Shown: positions 8,182 to 15,854 of the stretch, piece after piece | Layout of the letters: each line of letters starts with the position of its first letter | Numbering within the stretch: the first letter of the stretch is position 1 | Origin: Chloroflexota bacterium | GTDB lineage: Bacteria > Chloroflexota > Anaerolineae > Promineifilales > Promineifilaceae | DNA length: 38,410 nt | Assembly: GCA_018004935.1 (NCBI GenBank) | Contig: JAGNBF010000075.1 | Location: forward strand, 1 to 38,410 | Direction: 5' to 3' | Program-made: the position numbers and the translations under genes | Notes under the pieces: model-generated | Seen by the model: only the letters and a program-made list of their open reading frames with translations | The model's database searches: none | What the model was told of the DNA's origin: nothing

Positions 8182-9350
8182 GTCGTTGGTTTTGGGGTGG
8201 ACTGATTATTGCCTTTTGTCTGGGCTGGTTTTTGGGCCGGGGGGAATGGACATGGCTGATGGTGGTGTCCGCGGCCGCGTTGCTGGTCTGCGGCCGCGTT
8301 TTCTACCACCTGTCTCGTCGCTATCGGCAAAATGGGGCCACCCTGGCCACCGAGCGCACCCGCCTCGCCACCCTCATCGCCGAACTGAGCGAAGGTGTGC
8401 TGGTGTGTGATGAGGCCGGAACCATTTTGTTGCATAATCCTCTGGCGCAACAACTCTTACAATTTTCGGCCCCTGCGCCGCCAGAACTCTCCGTGTTTGC
8501 CCTGCTCGATGAGAAAGTTCTGCGGCACGGGCTGAACAACCTGGCTCACCGGCGGGAACAGTCAGAACCGAACCCGGCAACACAGTTTATTACCGCGGCC
8601 GCGAACGGACAGCTCCTCAGAACCCGTCTCATCCCCTTACACGGTCCCACCCATGATAACGGCTTCATCCTGCTCCTCAACAACATCACCCAACAAGACC
8701 AGGCCAGCCGCCAACGGGATGAACTGCTCCGCCTGCTCACCGAAGGGGTGCGGGCTTCCCTGGCCAACATCCGGGCGGCCATCGAAACCATCGAAATGTT
8801 TTCCGACATGGACGCCGAAAAACTGGCCCAACTGCGACACGTCATCTACGAAGAAGCCCTTACCCTCAGCACCCGTCTTAACCAGATCACCCGAGACCAT
8901 GAGGCGGTGCTAAAAGCCAACTGGCATCTAGACACCATGCCCGCCGCCCATCTCCTCTGGACAATTGAGCAATATTTGGGCGAGAAAATGGGTATCACCG
9001 TGCGTTCGGAAAAGCCCGAAGCGGAGCTATGGCTCAAAGCAGACAGCTATGCCATTGTCCAGGCGATGGCGTATCTGGCTGAACAAGTCCGGGCGAAAGA
9101 ACAAACCTTGTCTGTGTTGATTCGCCTCAAGCAGATGGGGCGTCTGGCGGCATTAGATTTTGTGTGGCCTGGAAACGGGGTGGAGATGGATTCCCTGTGG
9201 AGCTGGCAACGAGAAGGGTTTATGGTGTATGCCGGGGAGCGGCCACTCACATTAGAAGAAGTGGCCGAGCGGCATGGGGGGGAAGTGTGGTGTCAGGTTG
9301 ACAACCTCACGGCGACCACCTATTTTCGCTTGTTGTTGCCCATCCTATAG
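8178..9350 (+). CDS. Membrane PAS protein with a degenerate histidine-kinase core
   Basis: 390 residues. Two hydrophobic segments (about 5-20 and 27-45) are followed by a PAS-like domain ([19 protein letters not shown] onward, to about residue 165) and a DHp-like helix, [19 protein letters not shown], where the acceptor His is replaced. The ATPase-like region lacks the N box and the GxGLGL box ([10 protein letters not shown] stands where DxGxGI is expected). Kinase activity is therefore unlikely. I recall this TEGLRxPLANxR helix from proteins in which a 3'-5' exonuclease (DNA polymerase III epsilon-like) domain follows. Here the protein ends at [10 protein letters not shown] with no exonuclease. 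The start overlaps the receiver stop by 4 bases. Palindromes at 8271 and 8290 encode the second helix region, and one at 8595 lies in the PAS domain. Confidence 0.8.
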   Translation: MSRWFWGGLIIAFCLGWFLGRGEWTWLMVVSAAALLVCGRVFYHLSRRYRQNGATLATERTRLATLIAELSEGVLVCDEAGTILLHNPLAQQLLQFSAPAPPELSVFALLDEKVLRHGLNNLAHRREQSEPNPATQFITAAANGQLLRTRLIPLHGPTHDNGFILLLNNITQQDQASRQRDELLRLLTEGVRASLANIRAAIETIEMFSDMDAEKLAQLRHVIYEEALTLSTRLNQITRDHEAVLKANWHLDTMPAAHLLWTIEQYLGEKMGITVRSEKPEAELWLKADSYAIVQAMAYLAEQVRAKEQTLSVLIRLKQMGRLAALDFVWPGNGVEMDSLWSWQREGFMVYAGERPLTLEEVAERHGGEVWCQVDNLTATTYFRLLLPIL

Positions 9351-9718
9351 ACAGTTACACATCATTAAAAATTTGTAACTATTCAGACCCTAAAGGTTTT
9401 GACCTCTGGTGATTCTGGCCTTATGTTAATCAAAACCTTTAGGGTCTCTCTGGCAAAAGTGCCACCTGAATAGTTACAAAAATTTAATAAACAACTGCGT
9501 GGGAATTCCCTCTGGGACGCTTTGCCTCTTACACGCCGCCGAGCGTGGCATGAGAAGGTGAAACCACTGACCCTCACCCCCCACCCCTCTCCCACTTCGG
9601 GGGAGGAGAGTCAGTTCCCTCTCCCCAGGGGAGAGGAGGGTACAGGCCCTAGGCGAAGCAATCGGGCGCACAGGACAACGTCTGCCCCTGCGCTTTATGT
9701 TCTATCGCTTTGAACGCC
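9351..9718. repeat. Nested inverted-repeat element and CCCTCTCCC-type repeat, no gene
   Basis: Positions 9372-9402 form one arm. Its complement is split into 9430-9445 (TCAAAACCTTTAGGGT) and 9466-9480 (CTGAATAGTTACAAA), and between these two parts sits a small perfect hairpin TGGCA-AAAG-TGCCA (9451-9464). The whole would fold into a branched cruciform. The ends contain the intergenic motif CTGAANNNTTAC in both orientations. From about 9571 the sequence has C- and G-rich inverted tracts (CCCTCTCCC with GGGAGAGG). It separates convergent genes, so termination is plausible. Confidence 0.75.
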
Positions 9719-11875
9719 TCATTCAATCACGGCGGGTAGACCGGCCCCTTCCCAGGCGACCATACCACCATCCATGTTAGAGAGGTTGCGGTATCCCTCT
9801 TTTTGCAGGGCGTAGATGATTTGGGTGGTGCGGCGGCCGGTGCGGCAGACCAGCACAACCTCTTCATCACGAGGAAGTTTGAATTCGCGGCTCATGATTT
9901 TGGGCATGGGGATAAGTTCGGCATTGGGGATGTGCCCGGTGACAAATTCTTCTGGCTCACGCACGTCAATGATTCGCGGCCGCGTGCCCTCATCACTCAT
10001 TTGTTGCCACAAAGCGTGTGGTTGCACATGGGGAATCTTCGCCGTCACCGGAACCAGAGTTCCCGATGGCACTCCTTTCGGGTTATAACTCTTGGGCAAA
10101 CTCTGGCACTCCTTCCAGATTTTTACCCGGCACTGATAAATACACACTCCCGGATCCATCACCTGATAAAAAATATGTTCAATCGCCCGCTCCTGAGACG
10201 GAAAATGATCCACCCCCAAGAAACGGGTAAACCCACTGGCCTTGAATTTCTCCCACACATCATGGCGTACCCCCACCATGAAGACATCACCACCCCGTTG
10301 CCGATACAGGCGCACCACCGTCTCCAACATGTGCAGACCGCTGATGTCACACAAATTGACCCGGTGCATCCGTAACAATAGCAACTTTTGCTCCGGATGG
10401 ATCTCCATATTTGCCCGAATCTCTTCCTCAACATGGTGGCAAGCCCCAAAATAAAGCGACCCTTCGATGGTCAGCACCGCCAATTGGGGGCAAACTGGTT
10501 TGGCCGGGTTGTGGACAAAATGGGCGAACTTTTCATCGGGTAGGACGGAATGTACGGGCGGGGTGGAGGTGCGGGCAATGTACCGGCCAAATGAGGCCAA
10601 TACCCCGGCCAATACGGCAAACTCCAGCGGCAAAAACAAGGTCGCCAAGAAGGTGGCAACCATGATGCCGCTATCCCCTTTGGAGGTGCGCCACACCCGT
10701 TTCATCTCTTTGCGATCCACCATCGTATAAGCGGTAACGATAATCGTGCCAGCCAGAGCCGCACGGGGCAGAAACGCGGCGAAGGGAGCAAAGAGGAGCA
10801 CTGCCAGCAAGACGAACAAACCAGAGAAGATGACCGCCAGCGGTGTTTTGGCACCCGAACTGTAGTTCACGGCGGAGCGGGTGAAGGAGCCGGAACAGGT
10901 GTAGCCGGTGAATAACCCGGCGGCGATGTTGGCTAAACCTTGCCCCACAAATTCCTGGTTGCTGTCCAAATGTTCACCACTACGGGCGGCGATGGCTCTG
11001 GCAATAGACATGGCCTCGACCAGGCCAATCAGGGCAATGGCTAAGGCTCCGGTCGAAAGTGGCCCAATCAGGCGGAGATTGAGTTGGGTCAAATCTACCA
11101 ATGGGGGCAGGCCACGAGGGAGTTCGCCCAGGGTAATAACCCCTTGTTCATCCAGACCCAGAAAGGCAACGAGGAGCGAAGCCAACACCATGGCTATCAA
11201 TGGCCCAGGCCAGGTTGGTTTGAAGCGGCGGAGCAAGATAATGATCCCGACGACGCCGGTGCCAATTAACAAGCTTGGCAGATGGGTTTCGGCCAGGTGG
11301 CTGAGGAGTGCGCCTAAAATTGAGACGAATTCGTCGGCACTACCCCCAGGTAAGCGTAACCAATGGCGCAACTGACCGGCTCCGATGAGTACCCCGGCTC
11401 CGGCGGTAAAACCAATGACGACGGAATCAGCGACGAAGTTGACCAGGACGCCCAGGCGAGCCAGCCCCATGCCCAGGCGGGCTACTCCTACCATGATGGC
11501 GAGTAGCCCCGCGGCCGCGATGTATTCTGGTGTGCCTGAAACCGCCACGGCTGTCAGGGTAGATAGCACCAACAATGAGGCCGCATTAGTGGGGCCAGTG
11601 TGCAGGTGGGACGACGATCCCCACAAAACGCCTACAACCGAGGCCACAATGGCGGCATATAACCCCATCTGCGGCGGTAACTCGGCGATGAGGGCGTAGG
11701 CGATGGCCTGGGGCAACATCACGACCGCCACCGTCAGTCCGGCCATCAGGTCAGGGCGTAATTGGGTATTGTTGTAGCCTCGGAAAATCTCAACCGGGCG
11801 ATAAAAATAATGGCCCGCATCTTTGCGCCATTGGGCAAAGGGGGTATCAGGGGTTGTTTTGGCGGGGGGAGTCAT
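9719..11875 (-). CDS. SulP-family anion transporter with STAS and C-terminal rhodanese domain
   Basis: 718 residues: a SulP membrane domain (about 30-430; opening DLMAGLTVAVVMLPQAIAYALIAELPPQMGLY), a STAS domain (about 450-560), and a rhodanese domain (about 610-718) with the active loop CRTGRRT, catalytic Cys677. SulP carriers move sulfate, thiosulfate, bicarbonate or related anions. A rhodanese carries sulfane sulfur on its Cys. The fusion suggests that the transported anion contains or receives sulfane sulfur (inference). It is the last gene of the - strand sulfur island, 45 bases after the TorD-like gene. Start ATG 11875 has only a weak ribosome site. A second SulP with a separate rhodanese gene sits at 31555-33687. 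Palindromes lie at 9976 and 11511. Confidence 0.93.
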   Translation of the reverse strand: MTPPAKTTPDTPFAQWRKDAGHYFYRPVEIFRGYNNTQLRPDLMAGLTVAVVMLPQAIAYALIAELPPQMGLYAAIVASVVGVLWGSSSHLHTGPTNAASLLVLSTLTAVAVSGTPEYIAAAGLLAIMVGVARLGMGLARLGVLVNFVADSVVIGFTAGAGVLIGAGQLRHWLRLPGGSADEFVSILGALLSHLAETHLPSLLIGTGVVGIIILLRRFKPTWPGPLIAMVLASLLVAFLGLDEQGVITLGELPRGLPPLVDLTQLNLRLIGPLSTGALAIALIGLVEAMSIARAIAARSGEHLDSNQEFVGQGLANIAAGLFTGYTCSGSFTRSAVNYSSGAKTPLAVIFSGLFVLLAVLLFAPFAAFLPRAALAGTIIVTAYTMVDRKEMKRVWRTSKGDSGIMVATFLATLFLPLEFAVLAGVLASFGRYIARTSTPPVHSVLPDEKFAHFVHNPAKPVCPQLAVLTIEGSLYFGACHHVEEEIRANMEIHPEQKLLLLRMHRVNLCDISGLHMLETVVRLYRQRGGDVFMVGVRHDVWEKFKASGFTRFLGVDHFPSQERAIEHIFYQVMDPGVCIYQCRVKIWKECQSLPKSYNPKGVPSGTLVPVTAKIPHVQPHALWQQMSDEGTRPRIIDVREPEEFVTGHIPNAELIPMPKIMSREFKLPRDEEVVLVCRTGRRTTQIIYALQKEGYRNLSNMDGGMVAWEGAGLPAVIE

Positions 11876-11920
11876 GGATGTGTTGTGCGTAATGCGTTAA
11901 GGGTTTGGGTAGGAAACGGC

Positions 11921-12907
11921 TCACGACTCACGGCTAATCCGCCACTCTCCTGCCCGGTGTGCGCGTGCCTGCCAGGGAGCAATGAAGGCGGATAGGTCGG
12001 GGAATAATGTGGCTATCTGGTGGTAAGCGGTTTGCCATTGCTGACTAAACTGGGCCAGGGTTTGGAAGAGAGTGGGAAGCGTTGACGCGGCCGCGGCCGC
12101 GTCTAGCACATTCTTCAGCATTTCATCTCGTTTACCAAAACCATGCACCGTTCCCATCTGGCGAGCCACCCGGCTGATGTCATCACGGCTCAAAAACAGA
12201 CCACTGTGAGCCGGTGTCACCCAAAAATGGATAAAATCCCACGGGCGCGGATTGTCTGACAGGGCAGGGATGTCGGCAAAAATGGGCTGGGGCGGGGGCG
12301 TCACTGCCGCCAAAGACAGATCGTTGAACTGATCAGCGACAAGTTCCAGTGTTAGATGGGCCAGTTGTTGATAAAAAGGGGCATCTGGTGGTAGGGCGAT
12401 GACAAAGGGGATGAGCCAGGTGAGCAGGTGTTGGTTCAGAAAGGTGTGTTGCACCTGTCGCCATTGTTGTGCCAGGGCTGGTTGCTGGCTGGCCCAGGCG
12501 TTGGCTTCGGCCTGGGTCAGGTGGGCCATAAAAGCCATCTCCTGACCGAGGTGATCAGGGGCATCCGCGGCCGCGTTGAATCCTGCCTGCTGGTAAAGTT
12601 GAGCTACTTCTCCGGCAATTGGCCCGCCTGATAACCCGGTGTCGGTGCGAAAAAAACTTTCGTAGGGGAAAATGTGGAAGGCGAAGAGGTGATGATGGGT
12701 TGCGGCCGCGGCATCCGGCGAGAAGGGGGTGGTGTATGCGGCCTTCAGTTCTGGCAATGCCTGCACATAAGGCCACAACGTCTCTGTCACCCCCTGCAAA
12801 AAAAGGCGTCCCAGCAAGGCATAACTATGGCTCCTGGCTAGGGCTAAATGTTCGGTTGCTAAAGGTTCCCCAGCCGGTGTGGGGTAATCGCGGGTAGAGA
12901 TAGGCAT
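11921..12907 (-). CDS. TorD/DmsD-family molybdoenzyme chaperone
   Basis: A 328-residue, mostly helical cytoplasmic protein. LARSHSYALLGRLFL near the N terminus and APDHLGQEMAFMAHL near residue 140 are the typical first helix and the [D]HLGxExxFM motif of TorD/DmsD/NarJ-type redox-enzyme maturation proteins. It is longer than the usual ~200 residues, with extra Ala-rich stretches where palindromes at 12087/12093, 12567 and 12702 encode poly-Ala. Its likely client is the molybdopterin oxidoreductase at 18268-21291 in the same island. ATG 12907 overlaps the end of the YeeE/YedE gene by 83 bases. No later good start exists before the first conserved helix, so the overlap appears real. Confidence 0.82.
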   Translation of the reverse strand: MPISTRDYPTPAGEPLATEHLALARSHSYALLGRLFLQGVTETLWPYVQALPELKAAYTTPFSPDAAAATHHHLFAFHIFPYESFFRTDTGLSGGPIAGEVAQLYQQAGFNAAADAPDHLGQEMAFMAHLTQAEANAWASQQPALAQQWRQVQHTFLNQHLLTWLIPFVIALPPDAPFYQQLAHLTLELVADQFNDLSLAAVTPPPQPIFADIPALSDNPRPWDFIHFWVTPAHSGLFLSRDDISRVARQMGTVHGFGKRDEMLKNVLDAAAAASTLPTLFQTLAQFSQQWQTAYHQIATLFPDLSAFIAPWQARAHRAGEWRISRES

Positions 12908-13292
12908 ACAAATACATTCCCGTCATTGCGCCGATAAACGTCACGATGGTAATAAAACTGCCCGTGCCCACCTGGGCATAAATCGGGCCAGGGCAGGTTC
13001 CCGTAATCGCCCAGCCCATACCAAATAGGGTACTGCCAATCACCACCCCTTTGTGCAACTTCTTGCGCCGAATTTCAATGACCTGCCCATCAATGGTGCG
13101 CGGCTGGAAACGGCGAATCAAAAAAATGGACAACGCCCCCACGGCAATGGCTGACGTGATAACCAGATACATGTACGGGCTTTTGAAGGTGAACATGTCC
13201 CGAATCTGGAACCACGAAACGACCTGCGCCTTCACCAACACAATTCCGAAATACAGACCCATCAGAAATGTCAGCAGTTTGTTTTTCATCAT
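12825..13292 (-). CDS. YeeE/YedE (DUF395) family membrane protein, half-size
   Basis: 155 residues with about four hydrophobic segments. The central GMGWAITGTCPGPIYAQVG, with Cys in GTCPGP, is a hallmark of YeeE/YedE transporters. TsuA, the thiosulfate-uptake member, uses conserved Cys residues as a relay. The half-size form resembles PmpA/PmpB pairs, and the partner half lies just upstream (13482-13988). The family moves thiosulfate or other sulfur compounds. Start ATG 13292 follows GAGG closely (ATG 13289 is an alternative). The C-terminal ~25 residues overlap the TorD gene in another frame, suggesting translational coupling. Confidence 0.88.
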   Translation of the reverse strand: MMKNKLLTFLMGLYFGIVLVKAQVVSWFQIRDMFTFKSPYMYLVITSAIAVGALSIFLIRRFQPRTIDGQVIEIRRKKLHKGVVIGSTLFGMGWAITGTCPGPIYAQVGTGSFITIVTFIGAMTGMYLYAYLYPRLPHTGWGTFSNRTFSPSQEP

Positions 13293-13309
13293 TTACCTCA
13301 AGAAGCGGA

Positions 13310-13369
13310 TTGGTTATTGGTGTATTGGTTATTGGTGTATTGGTTCACCGCACCAATAACTAATAACGG
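13310..13369. repeat. TGTATTGG/TAATAAC short tandem repeats
   Basis: Alternating GGTTATT and GGTGTATT units, then CAATAACTAATAAC units, sit between the two YeeE/YedE genes. They are the same class as 4963-5004 and 15782-15850. Confidence 0.8.
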
Positions 13370-13380
13370 CATGGTAATTT

Positions 13381-13431
13381 GTAGGGCGATTTTGTAAATC
13401 GCCCAGTGGACGATTTACAAAATCGTCCTAC
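13381..13431. repeat. 51-bp hairpin repeat, copy C
   Basis: GTAGGGCGATTTTGTAAATC... pairs with ...ACAAAATCGTCCTAC. The variation from copies A and B is compensatory: GG/CC in the stem of A and B is TT-G/C-AA here, so pairing is kept. The right flank (TTTGTAAAGCTAACCTGAACC) is shared with copy B. Confidence 0.85.
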
Positions 13432-13481
13432 AGATTTGTAAAGCTAACCTGAACCACGCCCTAATAACTAATAACTAACCC

Positions 13482-13988
13482 CTACTGTAGCCCCACCAAC
13501 GGCAATAACCAGGGCAAAATCAGCCATGTGGAGAGGAGTCCGCCCACGAAGAAGAAGATGGTGGCGATCAGGCTGGCTCCACTCAGGGCCGAGATGCCCA
13601 TGATGGTGTGACCAGATGTACAGCCATCAGCGTAGCGAGTGCCAAATCCGATGAGAATGCCCCCGAAGAATAGGGTCACTACCCCTGCGCCACTGATGTA
13701 CTCCTGGGGTAAAAAGGTAACAGGTTCAGAGGAGAGGATGAAGTTACCGATAAACGCACCCAGCAGGACGCCCGCCACAAAAATGAGATTCCAGATGTTG
13801 TCGCGCCAGTTGTAATTTTGTTTCAGGTAGGCCCAATTGAGACGAGGGGCGCACGCGGCCGCGATGTGGCGCAAACTACTCGAAATGCCTAAATTGTGTC
13901 CCGTCAACAGAAGCAACAACGGCACGGTCAAGCCAATCATCGGCCCAGAAACATACCAGGGCCACGGTTCAAGAATCCATTCAAGCAT
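13482..13988 (-). CDS. YeeE/YedE (DUF395) family membrane protein, N-terminal-half type
   Basis: 168 residues from MLEWILEPWPWYVSG, with four to five hydrophobic segments. GTRYADGCTSGHTIMGISALSG carries the conserved Cys-Thr-Ser-Gly-His motif of the family. It pairs with the half protein at 12825-13292 to make a full TsuA- or PmpAB-like transporter, probably for thiosulfate or another sulfur compound (inference from SQR and rhodanese neighbours). ATG 13988 follows AAAGGA at a good distance. An upstream in-frame ATG (14078) would add 30 residues encoded by repeats and is rejected. A palindrome lies at 13855. Confidence 0.88.
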   Translation of the reverse strand: MLEWILEPWPWYVSGPMIGLTVPLLLLLTGHNLGISSSLRHIAAACAPRLNWAYLKQNYNWRDNIWNLIFVAGVLLGAFIGNFILSSEPVTFLPQEYISGAGVVTLFFGGILIGFGTRYADGCTSGHTIMGISALSGASLIATIFFFVGGLLSTWLILPWLLPLVGLQ

Positions 13989-14045
13989 TGAGAATCCTTT
14001 GGAATAACGAATAACCAATAACGGGTTATTGGTGAGGCTACTGCA

Positions 14046-14105
14046 AAAAGCCCGGTTTCTGACTAATCTAACCGTCACTTCCAGAGAGAAAGAAACCGGG
14101 CTTTT
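14046..14105. terminator. Long-stem hairpin between the persulfide dioxygenase and YeeE genes
   Basis: AAAAGCCCGGTTTCT (14046-14060) pairs perfectly with AGAAACCGGGCTTTT (14091-14105) around a 30-base loop. Read on the - strand it ends in a short T run, so it can attenuate or terminate between the two transporter genes and the upstream enzyme genes. Confidence 0.6.
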
Positions 14106-14163
14106 AACTGCATTGACCTTTTTTCAGTAGAGTTATGGGTTATTTGTTATTGGCTATTGCTCA

Positions 14164-15570
14164 CTATTTTTCGACGGGTAATCCGGCCTGTTTCCATTCC
14201 ACAATGCCACCGGCCAGGTTGATGACCTCTTTGGCACCCTGGGCCTGGAGCAAACTGGCGGCGATGCCGGAACGGTTGCCGGTGCGGCACATCACCACAA
14301 TCGGTTTGCCGTTGATGACTTCATCGGCCCGTTTGGCGAGGTAGCCCAGCATGATGTGTTGGGCATTGGGTAGGCGGTTTTCTTCCCATTCACTCTCGGC
14401 CCGCACATCTACCACCGTCACTTCGCCGTTGATAATCTGGTCGGCGATTTCCTGGGCATGTTTGACGGTGTACGATTGGGTCATCAACCCCGCGGCCGCG
14501 GCCTCATCGGCGTCATAATACCCCACCACATCCTCAATCCCCACCTTCGCCAAAACCCGCACCGCTTCGGGCAGGTCATTGGGGCTGGAAATCAGGTACA
14601 ACGGTTGTTTGTAATTCACCAACCAGCCTGACCACACAGCCAGATTTTTGATGGAAATGTTCATTGTGCCGGGAACATGCCCATTGGCAAAAGCAGACTC
14701 GGCACTTGTGTCAAGCACCTGTGCCCCAGAGGCCACCAGTTCGGACAACCCGGCCACGTCCAGTTTGGACGGTAACGGTTTGTCGCCCATAATCACCGGA
14801 CCCACCTTGTTGACATATTTCATCACCGCAAAATATCCGGGGGCTTCCGGCTGTCCGTCCAATAAAGCTTCGACAAATTCGCTGGCATTGTCATACTGCA
14901 ACATCGGGTTGAACATCTTCTCATAACCGATAGTGCTGGAAGGAATCGCGCCCAACCCTTTGCCGCAGGCACTCCCGGCCCCATGAGCAGGCCACACCTG
15001 GAGATAATCGGGTAGTTGTTTGAACCGTTGGATGGATTCAAATTGTTTGTACGCGCCGGGTACGGCGGTGTTGGCGATACCGGCGGCTTTTTCCAGCAAG
15101 TCGGGGCGGCCAATGGAACCCACGAAGATGAAGTCGCCGGTAAACATACCCATGGGTTTGTCGGCCCCGCCGCCCATGTCGGTGATCATAAAGGCGATGT
15201 GTTCGGGGGTATGACCGGGGCTGTAGAACACCTCAAATTTAATGTTGCCGACGGTGAAGGTATCACCATCTTTCAACAGTTGGTGATCATATTGGTGGGC
15301 GTATTCGTATTTCCAGTTTTCGTCCCCTTCGTCAGAGACAAACAGTTTGGCTCCCACCCGCTCGGCCAGTTCCCGCGCCCCGGAAACGTAGTCGGCGTGG
15401 ATGTGGGTGTCGGCGGCGCCCACGATACGCATATCTTCGGCCGCGGCCGCGTCCAAATATTGTTGAACATCACGTCCGGCATCCACAATTACCGCTTCGC
15501 CAGTACGTTGGCACCCTACCATGTAGGATGCATGAGCCAATTTATCGTCATAGAAATATTTCAGTAACAT
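14164..15570 (-). CDS. Persulfide dioxygenase-rhodanese fusion (CstB-like)
   Basis: 468 residues: a metallo-beta-lactamase domain (about 1-240) with iron-binding THIHADYVSG (His56, His58, Asp60) and SPGHTPEHIAF, an inactive rhodanese-like domain (about 265-345, LDTSAESAFANGHVPG, no catalytic Cys), and an active rhodanese (about 365-468) with CRTGNRSG, Cys428. This order matches CstB of Staphylococcus, which oxidises (hydro)persulfides with O2 and transfers sulfane sulfur to sulfite to give thiosulfate. It lies downstream of SQR, so it probably consumes SQR's persulfide in the cytoplasm. GAGGTGAG precedes ATG 15570. Palindromes at 14492 and 15443 encode Ala runs. Confidence 0.92.
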   Translation of the reverse strand: MLLKYFYDDKLAHASYMVGCQRTGEAVIVDAGRDVQQYLDAAAAEDMRIVGAADTHIHADYVSGARELAERVGAKLFVSDEGDENWKYEYAHQYDHQLLKDGDTFTVGNIKFEVFYSPGHTPEHIAFMITDMGGGADKPMGMFTGDFIFVGSIGRPDLLEKAAGIANTAVPGAYKQFESIQRFKQLPDYLQVWPAHGAGSACGKGLGAIPSSTIGYEKMFNPMLQYDNASEFVEALLDGQPEAPGYFAVMKYVNKVGPVIMGDKPLPSKLDVAGLSELVASGAQVLDTSAESAFANGHVPGTMNISIKNLAVWSGWLVNYKQPLYLISSPNDLPEAVRVLAKVGIEDVVGYYDADEAAAAGLMTQSYTVKHAQEIADQIINGEVTVVDVRAESEWEENRLPNAQHIMLGYLAKRADEVINGKPIVVMCRTGNRSGIAASLLQAQGAKEVINLAGGIVEWKQAGLPVEK

Positions 15571-15781
15571 GATTTCTCACCTCAATTGGGATTTAGTCTG
15601 GGGTTAACAGCGGGTAAGCGTTCACTCCCCTCGGGAAAGTCAGGATTTCGATAGAATGTGATGTGATTTCCAGAGAAAAACTGGCTTCTTCTGAACGGCT
15701 ACCGTTAGAGGAACAGTGTACCAATTTTCTGCAAGTGGTGAATAAAGGAACGGTAAGGGATTGGTAAGGGGAAGGGGGGAC

Positions 15782-15850
15782 AGGTGTATTGGTTATTGGC
15801 CCGATGTCCGTTGTCACCAAACGACCAATATACCAATACACCAATAACTA
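15782..15850. repeat. GTGTATTGGTTATTG-type short repeats between SQR and dioxygenase genes
   Basis: The 284-base gap 15571-15854 holds no gene. Its right end carries GTGTATTGGTTATTGG and its inverted counterpart ACCAATATACCAATACACC, which could pair. The left part (15600-15780) shows nothing recognisable. Confidence 0.7.
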
Positions 15851-15854
15851 TTTT

